The notes under the pieces were generated by a model. It was given only the letters and a program-made list of their open reading frames with translations, did not search any database and was not told the DNA's origin. A stretch of DNA of 12,735 nt from an uncultured Actinomycetes bacterium (lineage in GTDB: Bacteria; Actinomycetota; Actinomycetes; Mycobacteriales; Nakamurellaceae). Of this stretch, positions 1 through 7,733 are shown piece by piece (position 1 is the stretch's first letter; each line of letters begins with the position of its first letter). The position numbers and the translations under genes were made by a program. The stretch covers positions 1-12,735 of the forward strand of contig CALANS010000109.1 of the NCBI GenBank assembly GCA_937926105.1, given 5' to 3'.

Positions 1-81
1 TGGGCACGCCCCCGCACCGTGCCGCGCTGGGCACGCCCCCGCACCGTGCCGCGCTCAGCACACCCCCGGATCACCGCCGTC
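1..81. repeat. 27-bp tandem repeat with internal inverted repeat, at window edge
   Basis: Positions 1-27 and 28-54 are identical 27-bp units, and 55-81 is a decayed third unit (roughly half the positions match). Each unit contains the inverted pair GGCACG (3-8) and CGTGCC (18-23) around a 9-nt loop, so each copy could fold into a hairpin. The period is a multiple of three, and frame 1 is open from base 1 to a TGA at 136-138. The array could therefore be the tail of a plus-strand gene that starts outside the window, or a non-coding intergenic repeat. Nothing in the window decides between these. More copies may lie to the left. Confidence 0.8.
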
Positions 82-159
82 CGACCCGGCCGGCGCCGGC
101 AGCATTCCCAGCAGGTGGGAGCCTTGCCGCCTCAGTGAGATCGCCCCCGCGCGTGCCTC

Positions 160-200
160 TAGCGTGGAACGCGCGCGACAGCGCGGCCGGGCCAAGGGAG
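160..200 (+). promoter_or_regulatory. Possible -10 box and ribosome binding site of the first MFS gene
   Basis: TAGCGT at 160-165 fits the loose actinobacterial -10 pattern TANNNT and would give a leader of about 36 nt. No convincing -35 is visible. The ribosome binding site AAGGGAG at 194-200 is clear and lies 7 nt before the ATG at 208, which supports that start. The -10 assignment is tentative. Confidence 0.35.
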
Positions 201-207
201 CGACGTC

Positions 208-1431
208 ATGGCGGGCGAGGGACAGACGGTGACGCTGCGCTCCATCGCAGCCGCAGCCTTCCTGCCACCCGCGCTGTTCTCGATCAGCGCCGGGGCGATC
301 ACCCCGGTGGTGCCGCTGACGGCCACCGCCCTGGGCGCCTCGCCGGCGATGGCGGCGGTGGTGGTCGCGCTGCTCGGTCTGGGCCAGCTGCTCGCCGACG
401 CACCCGCCGGGGCACTCACCGCGCGGTTCGGCGAGCGACCGGTCATGGTCGGCGCGGGGGTGCTGTGCGCGGTGGCCCTGGCGGGCGCGACAGTGGCGCC
501 GTCGCTGCTGCTGTTCGCCACGGCGATCTTCGTGGTCGGCATGGGGACGGCGGTGTGGATGCTGGCCCGGCTGACCTTCGTGGCCGACCTGGTGCCGTTC
601 GCGTTGCGGGCCCGCGCGATGTCGACCCTCGGTGGCGTGCAACGGATCGGGCTGTTTCTCGGGCCGTTCCTGGGCGCGGCGGCCGTGCACTTTTTCGGCA
701 CCGCGGCTGCCTACGGAGTCGGCCTGGTGGCGACCATGGTGGCGACGGGGGTGCTGATGGCGGTGACGGAGCCGCCGGCGACCGCCCAGATCGCGTCGGC
801 CGCGGCACCCGTGACCTACCGGGCGATGCTGCGTTCGGAGCGGGGCACCTTCGCGACCCTGGGCCTGGCCGTGCTGCTGGTCAGCGTGGTGCGGGCGTCG
901 CGGCAGGTGGTGCTGCCGCTGTGGGGAGAGCATCTCACGCTGGCACCGGCCCTCATCTCGCTGATCTATGGCCTGTCCGGCGCGGTGGACATGCTGCTGT
1001 TCTATCCGGCCGGCCGCCTGATGGATCTGCGGGGCAGGGGCGTGGTGGCGGTGATATCCATGCTGGGGCTGGCGGTTTCGCACCTGCTGCTGCCACTGAC
1101 CGGTTCGCCGGCGACATTGACCTTGATCGCCATGCTGATGGGACTGGGCAATGGGATGGGGTCCGGACTGATCATGACGATCGGCGCCGACCTGGCCCCG
1201 CCCGGCCAGCGCCCGGTGTTCTTCGGCATCTGGCGGGTGATCTCCGATACCGGCACCGGTAGCGGCCCGTTCCTGCTGGCCGGCATGACCGCGGTGGCGT
1301 CACTGGGCGCCGGGGTGCTGACCATGGGCGGCGTCGGGGTCCTGGCCGCCGCCGCCATGGGCTACTGGATTCCCCGGCGGGCGACGCCCCGCGACCGGCC
1401 GGGCAGTACCGCCGCCCGACCGTCACACTGA
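208..1431 (+). CDS. MFS transporter (probable drug or metabolite exporter)
   Basis: This 407-residue protein has the length and alternating hydrophobic segments of a 12-helix major facilitator in the cytoplasmic membrane. A motif-A-like loop between helices 2 and 3 lies at about residues 66-78 (AGALTARFGERP), and a second copy in the C-terminal half reads GRLMDLRGRG, as expected for the internally duplicated MFS fold. The tail after the last helix is short, basic and proline-rich. The ATG at 208 has a good ribosome binding site (AAGGGAG, 7-nt spacing). Its stop overlaps the start of the PHP gene by one base (TGATG), so the two are probably translated together. Substrate cannot be read from the sequence; proton-coupled efflux is the usual role for such proteins, which is inference here. 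Confidence 0.9.
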   Translation: MAGEGQTVTLRSIAAAAFLPPALFSISAGAITPVVPLTATALGASPAMAAVVVALLGLGQLLADAPAGALTARFGERPVMVGAGVLCAVALAGATVAPSLLLFATAIFVVGMGTAVWMLARLTFVADLVPFALRARAMSTLGGVQRIGLFLGPFLGAAAVHFFGTAAAYGVGLVATMVATGVLMAVTEPPATAQIASAAAPVTYRAMLRSERGTFATLGLAVLLVSVVRASRQVVLPLWGEHLTLAPALISLIYGLSGAVDMLLFYPAGRLMDLRGRGVVAVISMLGLAVSHLLLPLTGSPATLTLIAMLMGLGNGMGSGLIMTIGADLAPPGQRPVFFGIWRVISDTGTGSGPFLLAGMTAVASLGAGVLTMGGVGVLAAAAMGYWIPRRATPRDRPGSTAARPSH

Positions 1432-2477
1432 TGGTCATGAGTCGATCATCCGGCGGCGCCAGTGCACAGGCGGTGACGGCGCTGCGGCGCATCGCCTACC
1501 TGCTGGAGGCAGACCTCGCCCCGACCTACCGGGTGACGGCGTTCCGGCGTGCGGCAGATGTTGTCGCTGGGCTCGATCCAGGCGAACTGGATCGGCGGGT
1601 CGGCACCGGGACACTGACCGCGCTGAAAGGCATCGGCGACACCACCGCGGCCGTCATCGCCCAGGCCGCCAGCGGCGAGGTGCCGGAGTATCTGGCCCGA
1701 TTGCAGGCACAGGCGCCGGAGCGCCCGGTGGCCGGTGCCGACCTGGTGGCGGCGCAGCGCGGCGATCTGCACGCACACACCGCGTGGTCCGACGGCGGCA
1801 GCCCCATCGAGGATATGGCTGTGGCCGCAACGGAACTGGGCCACGAATACCTGGCGATCACCGATCACTCGCCACGCTTGACGGTAGCCAACGGGCTGAC
1901 CGCCCAGCGGTTGCGCGACCAGCTTTCCGTGATCGAGTCGCTCAATGCCACCGGAGCGGGGGCGCACCTGCTGACCGGCATCGAGTGCGACATCCTGGCC
2001 GACGGCACCCTGGACCAGTCCCCGGAGCTGCTGGCGCAGCTGGACGTCGTGGTCGCCTCGGTGCATTCGGACCTGCGGGCCGACTCGCGCACCATGACCC
2101 GGCGCATGCTCGCCGCGATCGCCCACCCTGCGACGGCCATCCTGGGGCACTGCACCGGGCGGCGGCTGATCGGCCCCCGAGGCAATCGACCGCCCAGCAC
2201 ATTCGATGCCGCGGCGGTGTTCGCTGCCTGCGCCGAGCACGGTGTGGCGGTCGAGATCAACAGCCGCCCCGAGCGTCTGGACCCGCCGAAGGCGCTGCTG
2301 GCACAGGCGATGCAGGCCGGCTGCCTGTTTGCGATCAACACCGACGCGCACGCCCCGGGGCAGCTGGACTGGCAGTACCGAGGCTGCGCCCGCGCCGCCG
2401 AGTGCGGTGTGCCGGTCGATCGCATCGTCACCGCGTGGCCGCTCGACCGGCTGCTGGCCTGGCTGAACCGCAGCTGA
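1431..2477 (+). CDS. PHP-domain phosphoesterase with N-terminal PolX-like HhH region
   Basis: This 348-residue protein has two parts. Residues about 14-90 resemble the helix-hairpin-helix region of family X DNA polymerases, with a GIG turn near 67-69 inside a TALKGIGDTTA stretch. Residues about 109-345 form a PHP metal-dependent phosphoesterase domain. Its metal ligands are all visible: H114 and H116 (DLHAHT), D145-H146 (ITDHS), E185 (GIECD), H212, H240 (ILGHC), E275 (VEIN), and D305 with H307 (NTDAH). The PolX palm and fingers are absent, so this resembles the C-terminal phosphoesterase half of bacterial PolX joined to an HhH region. Likely activity is metal-dependent phosphoester hydrolysis, perhaps on DNA ends or a small phosphorylated substrate; the substrate is unknown. 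The ATG at 1431 overlaps the MFS stop; a second in-frame ATG at 1437 is possible. The gene ends 4 bp from the convergent MFS gene. Confidence 0.87.
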   Translation: MVMSRSSGGASAQAVTALRRIAYLLEADLAPTYRVTAFRRAADVVAGLDPGELDRRVGTGTLTALKGIGDTTAAVIAQAASGEVPEYLARLQAQAPERPVAGADLVAAQRGDLHAHTAWSDGGSPIEDMAVAATELGHEYLAITDHSPRLTVANGLTAQRLRDQLSVIESLNATGAGAHLLTGIECDILADGTLDQSPELLAQLDVVVASVHSDLRADSRTMTRRMLAAIAHPATAILGHCTGRRLIGPRGNRPPSTFDAAAVFAACAEHGVAVEINSRPERLDPPKALLAQAMQAGCLFAINTDAHAPGQLDWQYRGCARAAECGVPVDRIVTAWPLDRLLAWLNRS

Positions 2478-2481
2478 CCGC

Positions 2482-3720
2482 TCAGACGCGCGCCGCGACC
2501 TGGGTGCCGGCCGCGATCCGGGCGGTCGCCGCGACATTCGCCCGGCGCAGCGAGCCCAGCAGCGCGAACGCCACCACCGCCGCGCCGACCGCACACCCGG
2601 AGGTGATCCAGTACGCGGTCGAGGCATCGTGCGCATCCACGATGATCCCGGCCAGCGGCGATGCCACCGCCAGCCCGACGGCCAGCCCGGCACTGGGCCA
2701 GGACATCGACTCGGTCAACCGAGACATCGGCACGATCCGCTCGATCAGGCTCATCCCTGAGATCAGCACGGGCGCCACCGCGATCCCGGCTACCAGGGCA
2801 CCGAGCCCCAGCAGCCACACGCTGCCCAGCATCGGAAGTGGCAGTGTCACCACCGCCATCACCGCCAACATGAACAGGAATTGCCGCAGCAGGGATGCCC
2901 GCAGGTTCAGCGCGCCGAACACCAGCCCGCCCCCCAGAGAGCCCACCGAGTAGATCGCCAGCAGCAGCCCGGCAACTCCGGGGTGGCCGTGCTGCTGCGA
3001 GAACGCCACCGTCGTGACCTCCCAGGCGCCGAAGATGCCGCCGATCAACACGTACACCATCGAGACCGCCGCCACCCCGGGCAACGCGATCGCCGGCCGC
3101 TGACGACGCTGCCGGGCGTGCGATGTGGTCGGCGGCTCGGTGCCCCGCTGGGCCAGGAACAGCACGGTCCCGACCGCCAGCAGCACCGTCGCCGCGACCA
3201 GCGAGGCGCTCGGGAACAACGACAGCGCCAGCACGGTCGCCAGCGGCGGCCCGCCGATGAAGATCACCTCATCCAGCAGGGACTCCCAGGCGAACGCGGT
3301 GCGCAGCGATCCGGTGCCGGTCAGCATCGTGGACCAGCGGGCGCGCACCAGCGGCCCGATATTGGGTTGCGATGCGCCGGTGACGAACGCCACCAGGTAC
3401 AGCATCCAGTCGGGGGTGTGGCTCATCGCCAGTACGATCAGCGCGACCATGGACGGCAGGTGCACGGCGAGCTGCACCCGCACCACCCGGCGCTGGCCCA
3501 GGCTGTCGATCAGTCGGGACACCTGGGGGCTGATGATCGCCATGGATAGCGCGTAGATCGCCGACACCGCACCGGCAATCGCGTAGGAGCCGCGCTCGTG
3601 CTGCAGCAACAACACCGCGCCCAGCCCGATCATGGACATCTGGATGCGGCCGACGAACCCGGCGGCGGAGAACCGCGCCGCGCCCGGCACCCGAAGGACC
3701 GACACGTACTTGCCGAACAT
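2482..3720 (-). CDS. MFS transporter, divergent from a TetR regulator
   Basis: This 412-residue integral membrane protein has about 12 hydrophobic segments. A motif-A-like cytoplasmic loop lies around residues 65-80 (SPQVSRLIDSLGQRR), and a basic linker near residues 200-212 separates the two six-helix halves. It is not closely similar to the first MFS protein by eye. The ATG at 3718-3720 is preceded by AGGAGT (3731-3736), with a rather long spacer of about 11 nt. The gene is transcribed away from the TetR gene at 3814, and the gap between them holds a palindrome, so local repression followed by induction with an exported ligand is the natural model. The ligand is unknown. Its 3' end nearly abuts the PHP gene with no room for a separate terminator. 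Confidence 0.88.
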   Translation of the reverse strand: MFGKYVSVLRVPGAARFSAAGFVGRIQMSMIGLGAVLLLQHERGSYAIAGAVSAIYALSMAIISPQVSRLIDSLGQRRVVRVQLAVHLPSMVALIVLAMSHTPDWMLYLVAFVTGASQPNIGPLVRARWSTMLTGTGSLRTAFAWESLLDEVIFIGGPPLATVLALSLFPSASLVAATVLLAVGTVLFLAQRGTEPPTTSHARQRRQRPAIALPGVAAVSMVYVLIGGIFGAWEVTTVAFSQQHGHPGVAGLLLAIYSVGSLGGGLVFGALNLRASLLRQFLFMLAVMAVVTLPLPMLGSVWLLGLGALVAGIAVAPVLISGMSLIERIVPMSRLTESMSWPSAGLAVGLAVASPLAGIIVDAHDASTAYWITSGCAVGAAVVAFALLGSLRRANVAATARIAAGTQVAARV

Positions 3721-3747
3721 GATTGCCCGTACTCCTGTTGGGCCGCG

Positions 3748-3766
3748 CTGGTGGCCGGATGACCAG
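3748..3766. repeat. Small inverted repeat in the MFS/TetR divergent gap
   Basis: CTGGT (3748-3752) and ACCAG (3762-3766) form a 5-bp inverted pair around a 9-nt centre, within the leader of the minus-strand MFS gene. It could be a second protein-binding site or a weak RNA hairpin. The arms are short, so it may be chance. Confidence 0.25.
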
Positions 3767-3784
3767 TCCTCACGGCGCCACTGC

Positions 3785-3804
3785 TATACCGTCCGGCCGG
3801 TACA
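3785..3804. promoter_or_regulatory. Candidate TetR operator between divergent MFS and TetR genes
   Basis: A 20-bp imperfect palindrome is centred between 3794 and 3795, and 8 of 10 base pairs are symmetric (TATACCGTCC then GGCCGGTACA). It overlaps a minus-strand -10-like TATAGC (about 3782-3787) for the MFS gene and ends within a plus-strand -10-like TACAGT (3801-3806) for the TetR gene. A bound repressor could therefore block both directions. The word GGCCGGTAC occurs at 3795-3803 and again at 3819-3827, inside the start of tetR. The operator role is inferred from position and symmetry. Confidence 0.5.
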
Positions 3805-3813
3805 GTGTACGTC

Positions 3814-4380
3814 GTGGCGGCCGGTACTCGCGAGCGAATTCTGGCCGCGGTGCGCGACCTGCTCGCCGCCCGCGGCCCCGGTGGGGTGACCCTGGAGGCG
3901 GTCGCCGACCGGGCCGGAGTGTCCAAGGGCGGCCTGCTGTATCACTTCCCGTCCAAGACGGCGCTGTACCTGGGGCTGCTGGAACAGGTGCGGGACACCG
4001 TCGCCGCGGAGATGAGCCGCCGGGCGGCAGCCGGGGATGCCGCCCGGGCGTTCCTGGAGTACGCACAACCGGAGACCGGCCCGGACGCAGCGGACGAGGG
4101 TGGCTTCTTCACCTCGCTGATGGCGGCGGTACGCACCGGGGAGGACGCCGACCCGCAGGCGCTGGCGGTGCTGGCCGAGTCGTTCTCCGCGTGGGAGCAG
4201 CCGCTGCGCGACGCGGTGGCCGATCCGGTGCAGGCGGAGATCATCCGGCTGGTGGGCAACGGGCTGTACCTGTCGGCGATCGCCGGACTGCCGCAGCCGG
4301 ATCCGGCGTTGCTGGCGGCGGTGTTCGACCGGTTGCTGGCCCCGGTGGACGAACCGGTGGACGCGCCAGTCAGCAGCTGA
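3814..4380 (+). CDS. TetR-family transcriptional regulator
   Basis: This protein of 188 residues has the standard TetR layout. The N-terminal helix-turn-helix reads VTLEAVADRAGVSKGGLLYH and is followed by FPSKTALYLGLL, the usual link into helix 4. A helical ligand-binding and dimerisation domain makes up the rest. It probably represses the divergent MFS gene and itself. I chose the GTG at 3814: TACAGT at 3801-3806 sits at about -13 to -8 relative to it, and no ribosome binding site is visible, which suggests a leaderless mRNA. An in-frame GTG at 3805 would add three residues (191 aa). The 3' end overlaps the convergent lipoprotein gene by 11 bp. Confidence 0.9.
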   Translation: MAAGTRERILAAVRDLLAARGPGGVTLEAVADRAGVSKGGLLYHFPSKTALYLGLLEQVRDTVAAEMSRRAAAGDAARAFLEYAQPETGPDAADEGGFFTSLMAAVRTGEDADPQALAVLAESFSAWEQPLRDAVADPVQAEIIRLVGNGLYLSAIAGLPQPDPALLAAVFDRLLAPVDEPVDAPVSS

Positions 4381-5476
4381 ATCCGGCGGAGAACGCCGCC
4401 GACCCGCCGCCGGACTCCCGCCGCAGGTGAGGCGCGTTCAGCGTGCCGGCCAGCGGGTCGGTGGAGGTGACGGTCACCGTGGCCCCCGTCTCTTGGAACC
4501 AGGCGTTGCGCTCGTCCACCCCGGGCAGCGTCGCCTCGGCGGTGATCGAGCTCGGGTCGAAGAAGGCCCGAGCCGTGCTGGCGGCCTGGGCCAGCGCCGA
4601 GCGATGCGGGTCGTACTCGATCACGCCCGCCGGATTGTCCGCGTCGAGCCGGTGTGTGCCGGAACTGTCGGGGACGGTCGCCATGGCCATCAACGCGGCG
4701 GTCGAGGTGGCGTAGGACACCATGATGGAGTGCGCGGGCGGCCCGTCGGCCTGCGCCACGCACACGACGGTGACGGCGTGCGCGGGGCCGGTCGCGGAGA
4801 TGGTGCCGGTCAGGGTCAGCGGCTGCTGGGTTTCGGTGACGATCCTTCCGGTGCACAGCCCGGTCGATTCGGTGAGCGAGAGCAGGGCGCTGCGGTCGCC
4901 GCGGTTCAGCACGTCCAGGTTGACCGTGCCGCCGTCATGCGGTGCCAGCACCGGAGTCAGGGCCCACTGCCCGGACCGGATCACATCCAGCGCGAACTCG
5001 CAGCCGCCTTGCGCGGCCAGCTCGATCGTAGCCCCCTGCACCCGGGCGCCCAGGTTGGCAAGGCCGTAGGCGCCGGGCAGGATCTCGGCGACGGCGGCGT
5101 CAACGGCGCCGGTGGGATGGGTGGCGACGGCGCCCAGCGGATCGGCGGCCGGCGGGACGGTGACGGTGGTGGCGGTGCCGCCGACCGTCGCGGTGACGAT
5201 GCTCGGACCTGCTGGCGCATCGGGATTCTCGGTCTGTGGCACGGTCCCGGTCGCGGCGCCGGTCGTCGGGGCCGAGCCCGGGGAACCAGCGGCGGCGGAG
5301 CCTGCGGCCTCCGCCGGATGAGGTCCGCTCGCGGCCACCCCGTCACCGCCGTTGCCGTGCGTGCAGCCGGCCAGCAGCGCACCGGCCACCGCCAGCACGA
5401 GGGCGAACTCCGTTGCGGTGCGCCGGATCCGCCGTGACCCGAGGCGACTAGTTGGTGCGTTCATGGCTGTGCTCAC
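4370..5476 (-). CDS. Lipoprotein of unknown function
   Basis: The N-terminus has a basic segment (RRIRR), a hydrophobic core and the lipobox LLAGC, so this is almost certainly a membrane-anchored lipoprotein; the lipid-carrying Cys is residue 34 counted from the ATG at 5464. An Ala/Gly/Pro/Ser/Thr-rich linker (to about residue 110) leads to a globular region with no domain I recognise. Four cysteines remain in the mature part (155, 204, 235 and 364 from the ATG), and the last is the C-terminal residue, so two disulfides outside the membrane are possible. The GTG at 5476 gives 368 aa and a 4-base GTGA overlap with the upstream secreted-protein gene; the ATG at 5464 gives 364 aa. Neither has a good ribosome binding site, so I prefer the coupled GTG. 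The two genes are probably one operon with a shared envelope role. Confidence 0.82.
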   Translation of the reverse strand: MSTAMNAPTSRLGSRRIRRTATEFALVLAVAGALLAGCTHGNGGDGVAASGPHPAEAAGSAAAGSPGSAPTTGAATGTVPQTENPDAPAGPSIVTATVGGTATTVTVPPAADPLGAVATHPTGAVDAAVAEILPGAYGLANLGARVQGATIELAAQGGCEFALDVIRSGQWALTPVLAPHDGGTVNLDVLNRGDRSALLSLTESTGLCTGRIVTETQQPLTLTGTISATGPAHAVTVVCVAQADGPPAHSIMVSYATSTAALMAMATVPDSSGTHRLDADNPAGVIEYDPHRSALAQAASTARAFFDPSSITAEATLPGVDERNAWFQETGATVTVTSTDPLAGTLNAPHLRRESGGGSAAFSAGFSC

Positions 5477-7623
5477 TCGCTGTCGAACCGATCGTCCCAA
5501 TACGAGGCACCCGGGCAGCGGGCATCCCGCATCACCCCGACCACCTGGTACTCGGCGCCCTGGAACAGCCCGCCCGCGCTGGTCCCCGCCACGTCGCGCA
5601 GGTCCGTACCGCCGAAGATGTAGGAACCGTCGCCCACCACGGCGCGGTTGCCGAGGCGATCCCAGGTGTCGTTCAGGCTCTGCGGATGCTCCTGGGCGGC
5701 GACCGCATCCGGGTCCAGATCGATCACCATGGCCAGCTTCTCGCCGAACGGGATCCGCTGCTCGGAAGCGTTCTCGTCGTTCAACGTGAAGCTCATCGGG
5801 AATGTCACCGAACCGGAGGTATGGCTGGTGTCGGCGCCGACCAGATTGCCGGCCATCACCAGGATCGCCTCGGCGGCGCCGGTCAGCGTTACCGACCCCT
5901 TCCAGGGGCCTGCCGGTCCTTGGCAGGAGTACAGGTCGGCGTCCATCCGCACGCTGGCGAAACCGGGGATCTGCATGTCGGTCTGCGCCTGGATCACGTA
6001 GGGACTGTTCGCGTGGAAGCTCACCGGGTAGCGCATTCGCTTGCTGGGCAGGCCGACCTTCTGCAGCCACGCGATCGCGATGTCCCAGGCCTTGTCCAGC
6101 GCCGCGTCCTCGGGATGCGTCATCCCCAGCAGATCGGTGAGCTTAAACGGGAAGTCGTCCTTGTCCAACGAGGCGACGACGATCTCGCTGACCGTCTGCT
6201 CGGGTATCGACTCCCCCGGTTTCGGCGGATGCGTCTCGGTGCGGGGGTACATCCACAGCGTGGACACGCCGTCGTGCGTCGGCTCGCCGTGCAGCAGCTT
6301 GTCGCTGTCGTCAGTCTTGGTCTGCAGCACCGGCAGGCTGCCGAAGACCTCCCACCGGACCCGGAAGTCGTTCAACGGTCCGTCGGGTGGCACGTCGATG
6401 CCGGCCAGGCCCCAGCACGCCAACCACTTCGCGGCCAGCGGCCCGTTGAATGCGGCGTTGGCCACGAACAGCACGTCCTTGGAGGGGTCGCCGCTCTCAT
6501 GCCGGAAGTGCGTGGCGGGCGGCGAGGCGACCAGGTCGATGGTCGCGCCGAGCAACAGCATGGTGGTGGAGATGACGTCGGTGCCCCGGTCGTAGGCCTT
6601 GAAATCGTCGTCGAGGGCCTTGCCCCTGGCCTTGCCATTCTTCGTCATTTCCACGCCGGCCTTGATGTCCTCCCGCAGGATCTTCTTGGTCACCCCCTTG
6701 CCGGTGTCGGGTGACTCCTGCAGGCTCTGGCAGGGGGTGCCGGCCGCCTGGGACCGGCGCAGCCCGGGCGCGGTGGACGGGACGGCGGCGGCCGGTCCCG
6801 GGGCGGCGACGGCCTTTTCGACCACCTCGCCGGAGGCGTGCGCGACGAACAGCAGGAACTGCAGCGGGTCCAACCCGGACAGTCGGCCCGGGGCGGCCAG
6901 CAGCGAGAGCTGTTGCGCGGTCAGCAAACCCGGGTCCTTGGCCAAGGTGGACAGGGTGGCGGCATCGGGCAGCGCGGAAGGCACCAGGAGCTGTCCACGG
7001 GCCCGGGCCAGCGCTCGCACAGCGGCTCCGGCGACGACGGATTCGGCGGGCGCACTCGCGTCCTTGCCCCACGCGGCGAGGGTTCCGACGAGGGTGTCGC
7101 TCGGCAGTGGAGTGGTCGTGACGCCGAGGTAGGTCAGAGTGTCGGCAAGCTGCGCCGGGGAGAACTCGGTGCCGTCGCGGACGGACCGGGTCAGGGTGGG
7201 CAGCAGCTCGACGTCGATCGGATCGCTGATGATGGTCAGCTCGTCCGGCAGCGCCACCACCGGCCCGGCGGCACTGACCAGCGGCAGGCCGGCGCGGCGC
7301 AGCAGCTCCCCGGTGGCGGCCACCGCGGCGGCATCGTCAGCGCCGAAAATGGTGCCCACCAACGATTCAGCGGCGTCGACCGGGTCAGCGGGCAGGCCGC
7401 GTGCGGCGGCCGCCAGCGATGCGGCGGTGGGGATCAGCGGGTCCAGTGGGCTGGCCGCCGGCGCTGCGGCGGGGTTGGAAGCGGCTGCGGGCACGGCGGT
7501 GACGGTGCCGCCGGGGCGGGCCAGTGGCCGGGCGCTGGCGCCCGACACGGGACCGGCGAGTTCCAGGCCCGCGACCAGCACCACGGCGAGCGCCAGGGTG
7601 AGCGGTCGGCGACGAAGACGCAT
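5473..7623 (-). CDS. Large secreted protein of unknown function
   Basis: This 716-residue protein has a clear Sec signal peptide: MRLRRR, a hydrophobic core to about residue 24, and a likely cleavage after ASA at residue 31. Residues about 32-62 are low-complexity Ala/Pro. Residues 63-285 are Ala/Leu-rich and probably helical. Residues about 298-716 are of mixed composition, probably a folded domain rich in strands, with cysteines at 298, 403, 567 and 703. I recognise no catalytic motif or named domain, and there is no C-terminal anchor or sortase signal. The ATG at 7621-7623 is preceded by AGGAGT (7629-7634); a GTG 20 codons further upstream would put a poor N-terminus before the signal peptide. 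The stop overlaps the lipoprotein start as GTGA, so the secreted protein and lipoprotein are likely made together and may interact at the cell surface. That is inference. Confidence 0.83.
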   Translation of the reverse strand: MRLRRRPLTLALAVVLVAGLELAGPVSGASARPLARPGGTVTAVPAAASNPAAAPAASPLDPLIPTAASLAAAARGLPADPVDAAESLVGTIFGADDAAAVAATGELLRRAGLPLVSAAGPVVALPDELTIISDPIDVELLPTLTRSVRDGTEFSPAQLADTLTYLGVTTTPLPSDTLVGTLAAWGKDASAPAESVVAGAAVRALARARGQLLVPSALPDAATLSTLAKDPGLLTAQQLSLLAAPGRLSGLDPLQFLLFVAHASGEVVEKAVAAPGPAAAVPSTAPGLRRSQAAGTPCQSLQESPDTGKGVTKKILREDIKAGVEMTKNGKARGKALDDDFKAYDRGTDVISTTMLLLGATIDLVASPPATHFRHESGDPSKDVLFVANAAFNGPLAAKWLACWGLAGIDVPPDGPLNDFRVRWEVFGSLPVLQTKTDDSDKLLHGEPTHDGVSTLWMYPRTETHPPKPGESIPEQTVSEIVVASLDKDDFPFKLTDLLGMTHPEDAALDKAWDIAIAWLQKVGLPSKRMRYPVSFHANSPYVIQAQTDMQIPGFASVRMDADLYSCQGPAGPWKGSVTLTGAAEAILVMAGNLVGADTSHTSGSVTFPMSFTLNDENASEQRIPFGEKLAMVIDLDPDAVAAQEHPQSLNDTWDRLGNRAVVGDGSYIFGGTDLRDVAGTSAGGLFQGAEYQVVGVMRDARCPGASYWDDRFDSE

Positions 7624-7628
7624 GGGTG

Positions 7629-7634
7629 ACTCCT
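7629..7634 (-). promoter_or_regulatory. Ribosome binding site that fixes the start of the secreted protein
   Basis: AGGAGT on the minus strand lies 5 nt before the ATG at 7621-7623. The first basic residues of a signal peptide follow directly. This favours that start over the in-frame GTG at 7681-7683. Confidence 0.75.
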
Positions 7635-7733
7635 GCGGTGCGGCGCATCCAACGGGGCCGCCCGATCCGACGGCGACCATCACGATAGGCCGTCAAGCGC
7701 TCGCCGAAATCAGGAATCTGCGCCACGCAGTCT

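Noticed and set aside
89..100. Perfect 12-bp palindrome GCCGGCGCCGGC as operator or terminator
   Set aside because: It uses only G and C, occurs easily by chance at this base composition, and has no T-tract or second copy.
55..1083. Long minus-strand open frame opposite the first MFS gene
   Set aside because: Composition is dominated by His, Arg, Gln and Gly, typical of a shadow frame in GC-rich DNA; the plus-strand MFS protein is plainly the real gene.
4370..6070. Long 5' extension of the lipoprotein gene
   Set aside because: The added part lies opposite in frame to the secreted-protein gene and is Arg/Gly-rich. The signal peptide with lipobox begins right at 5476/5464.
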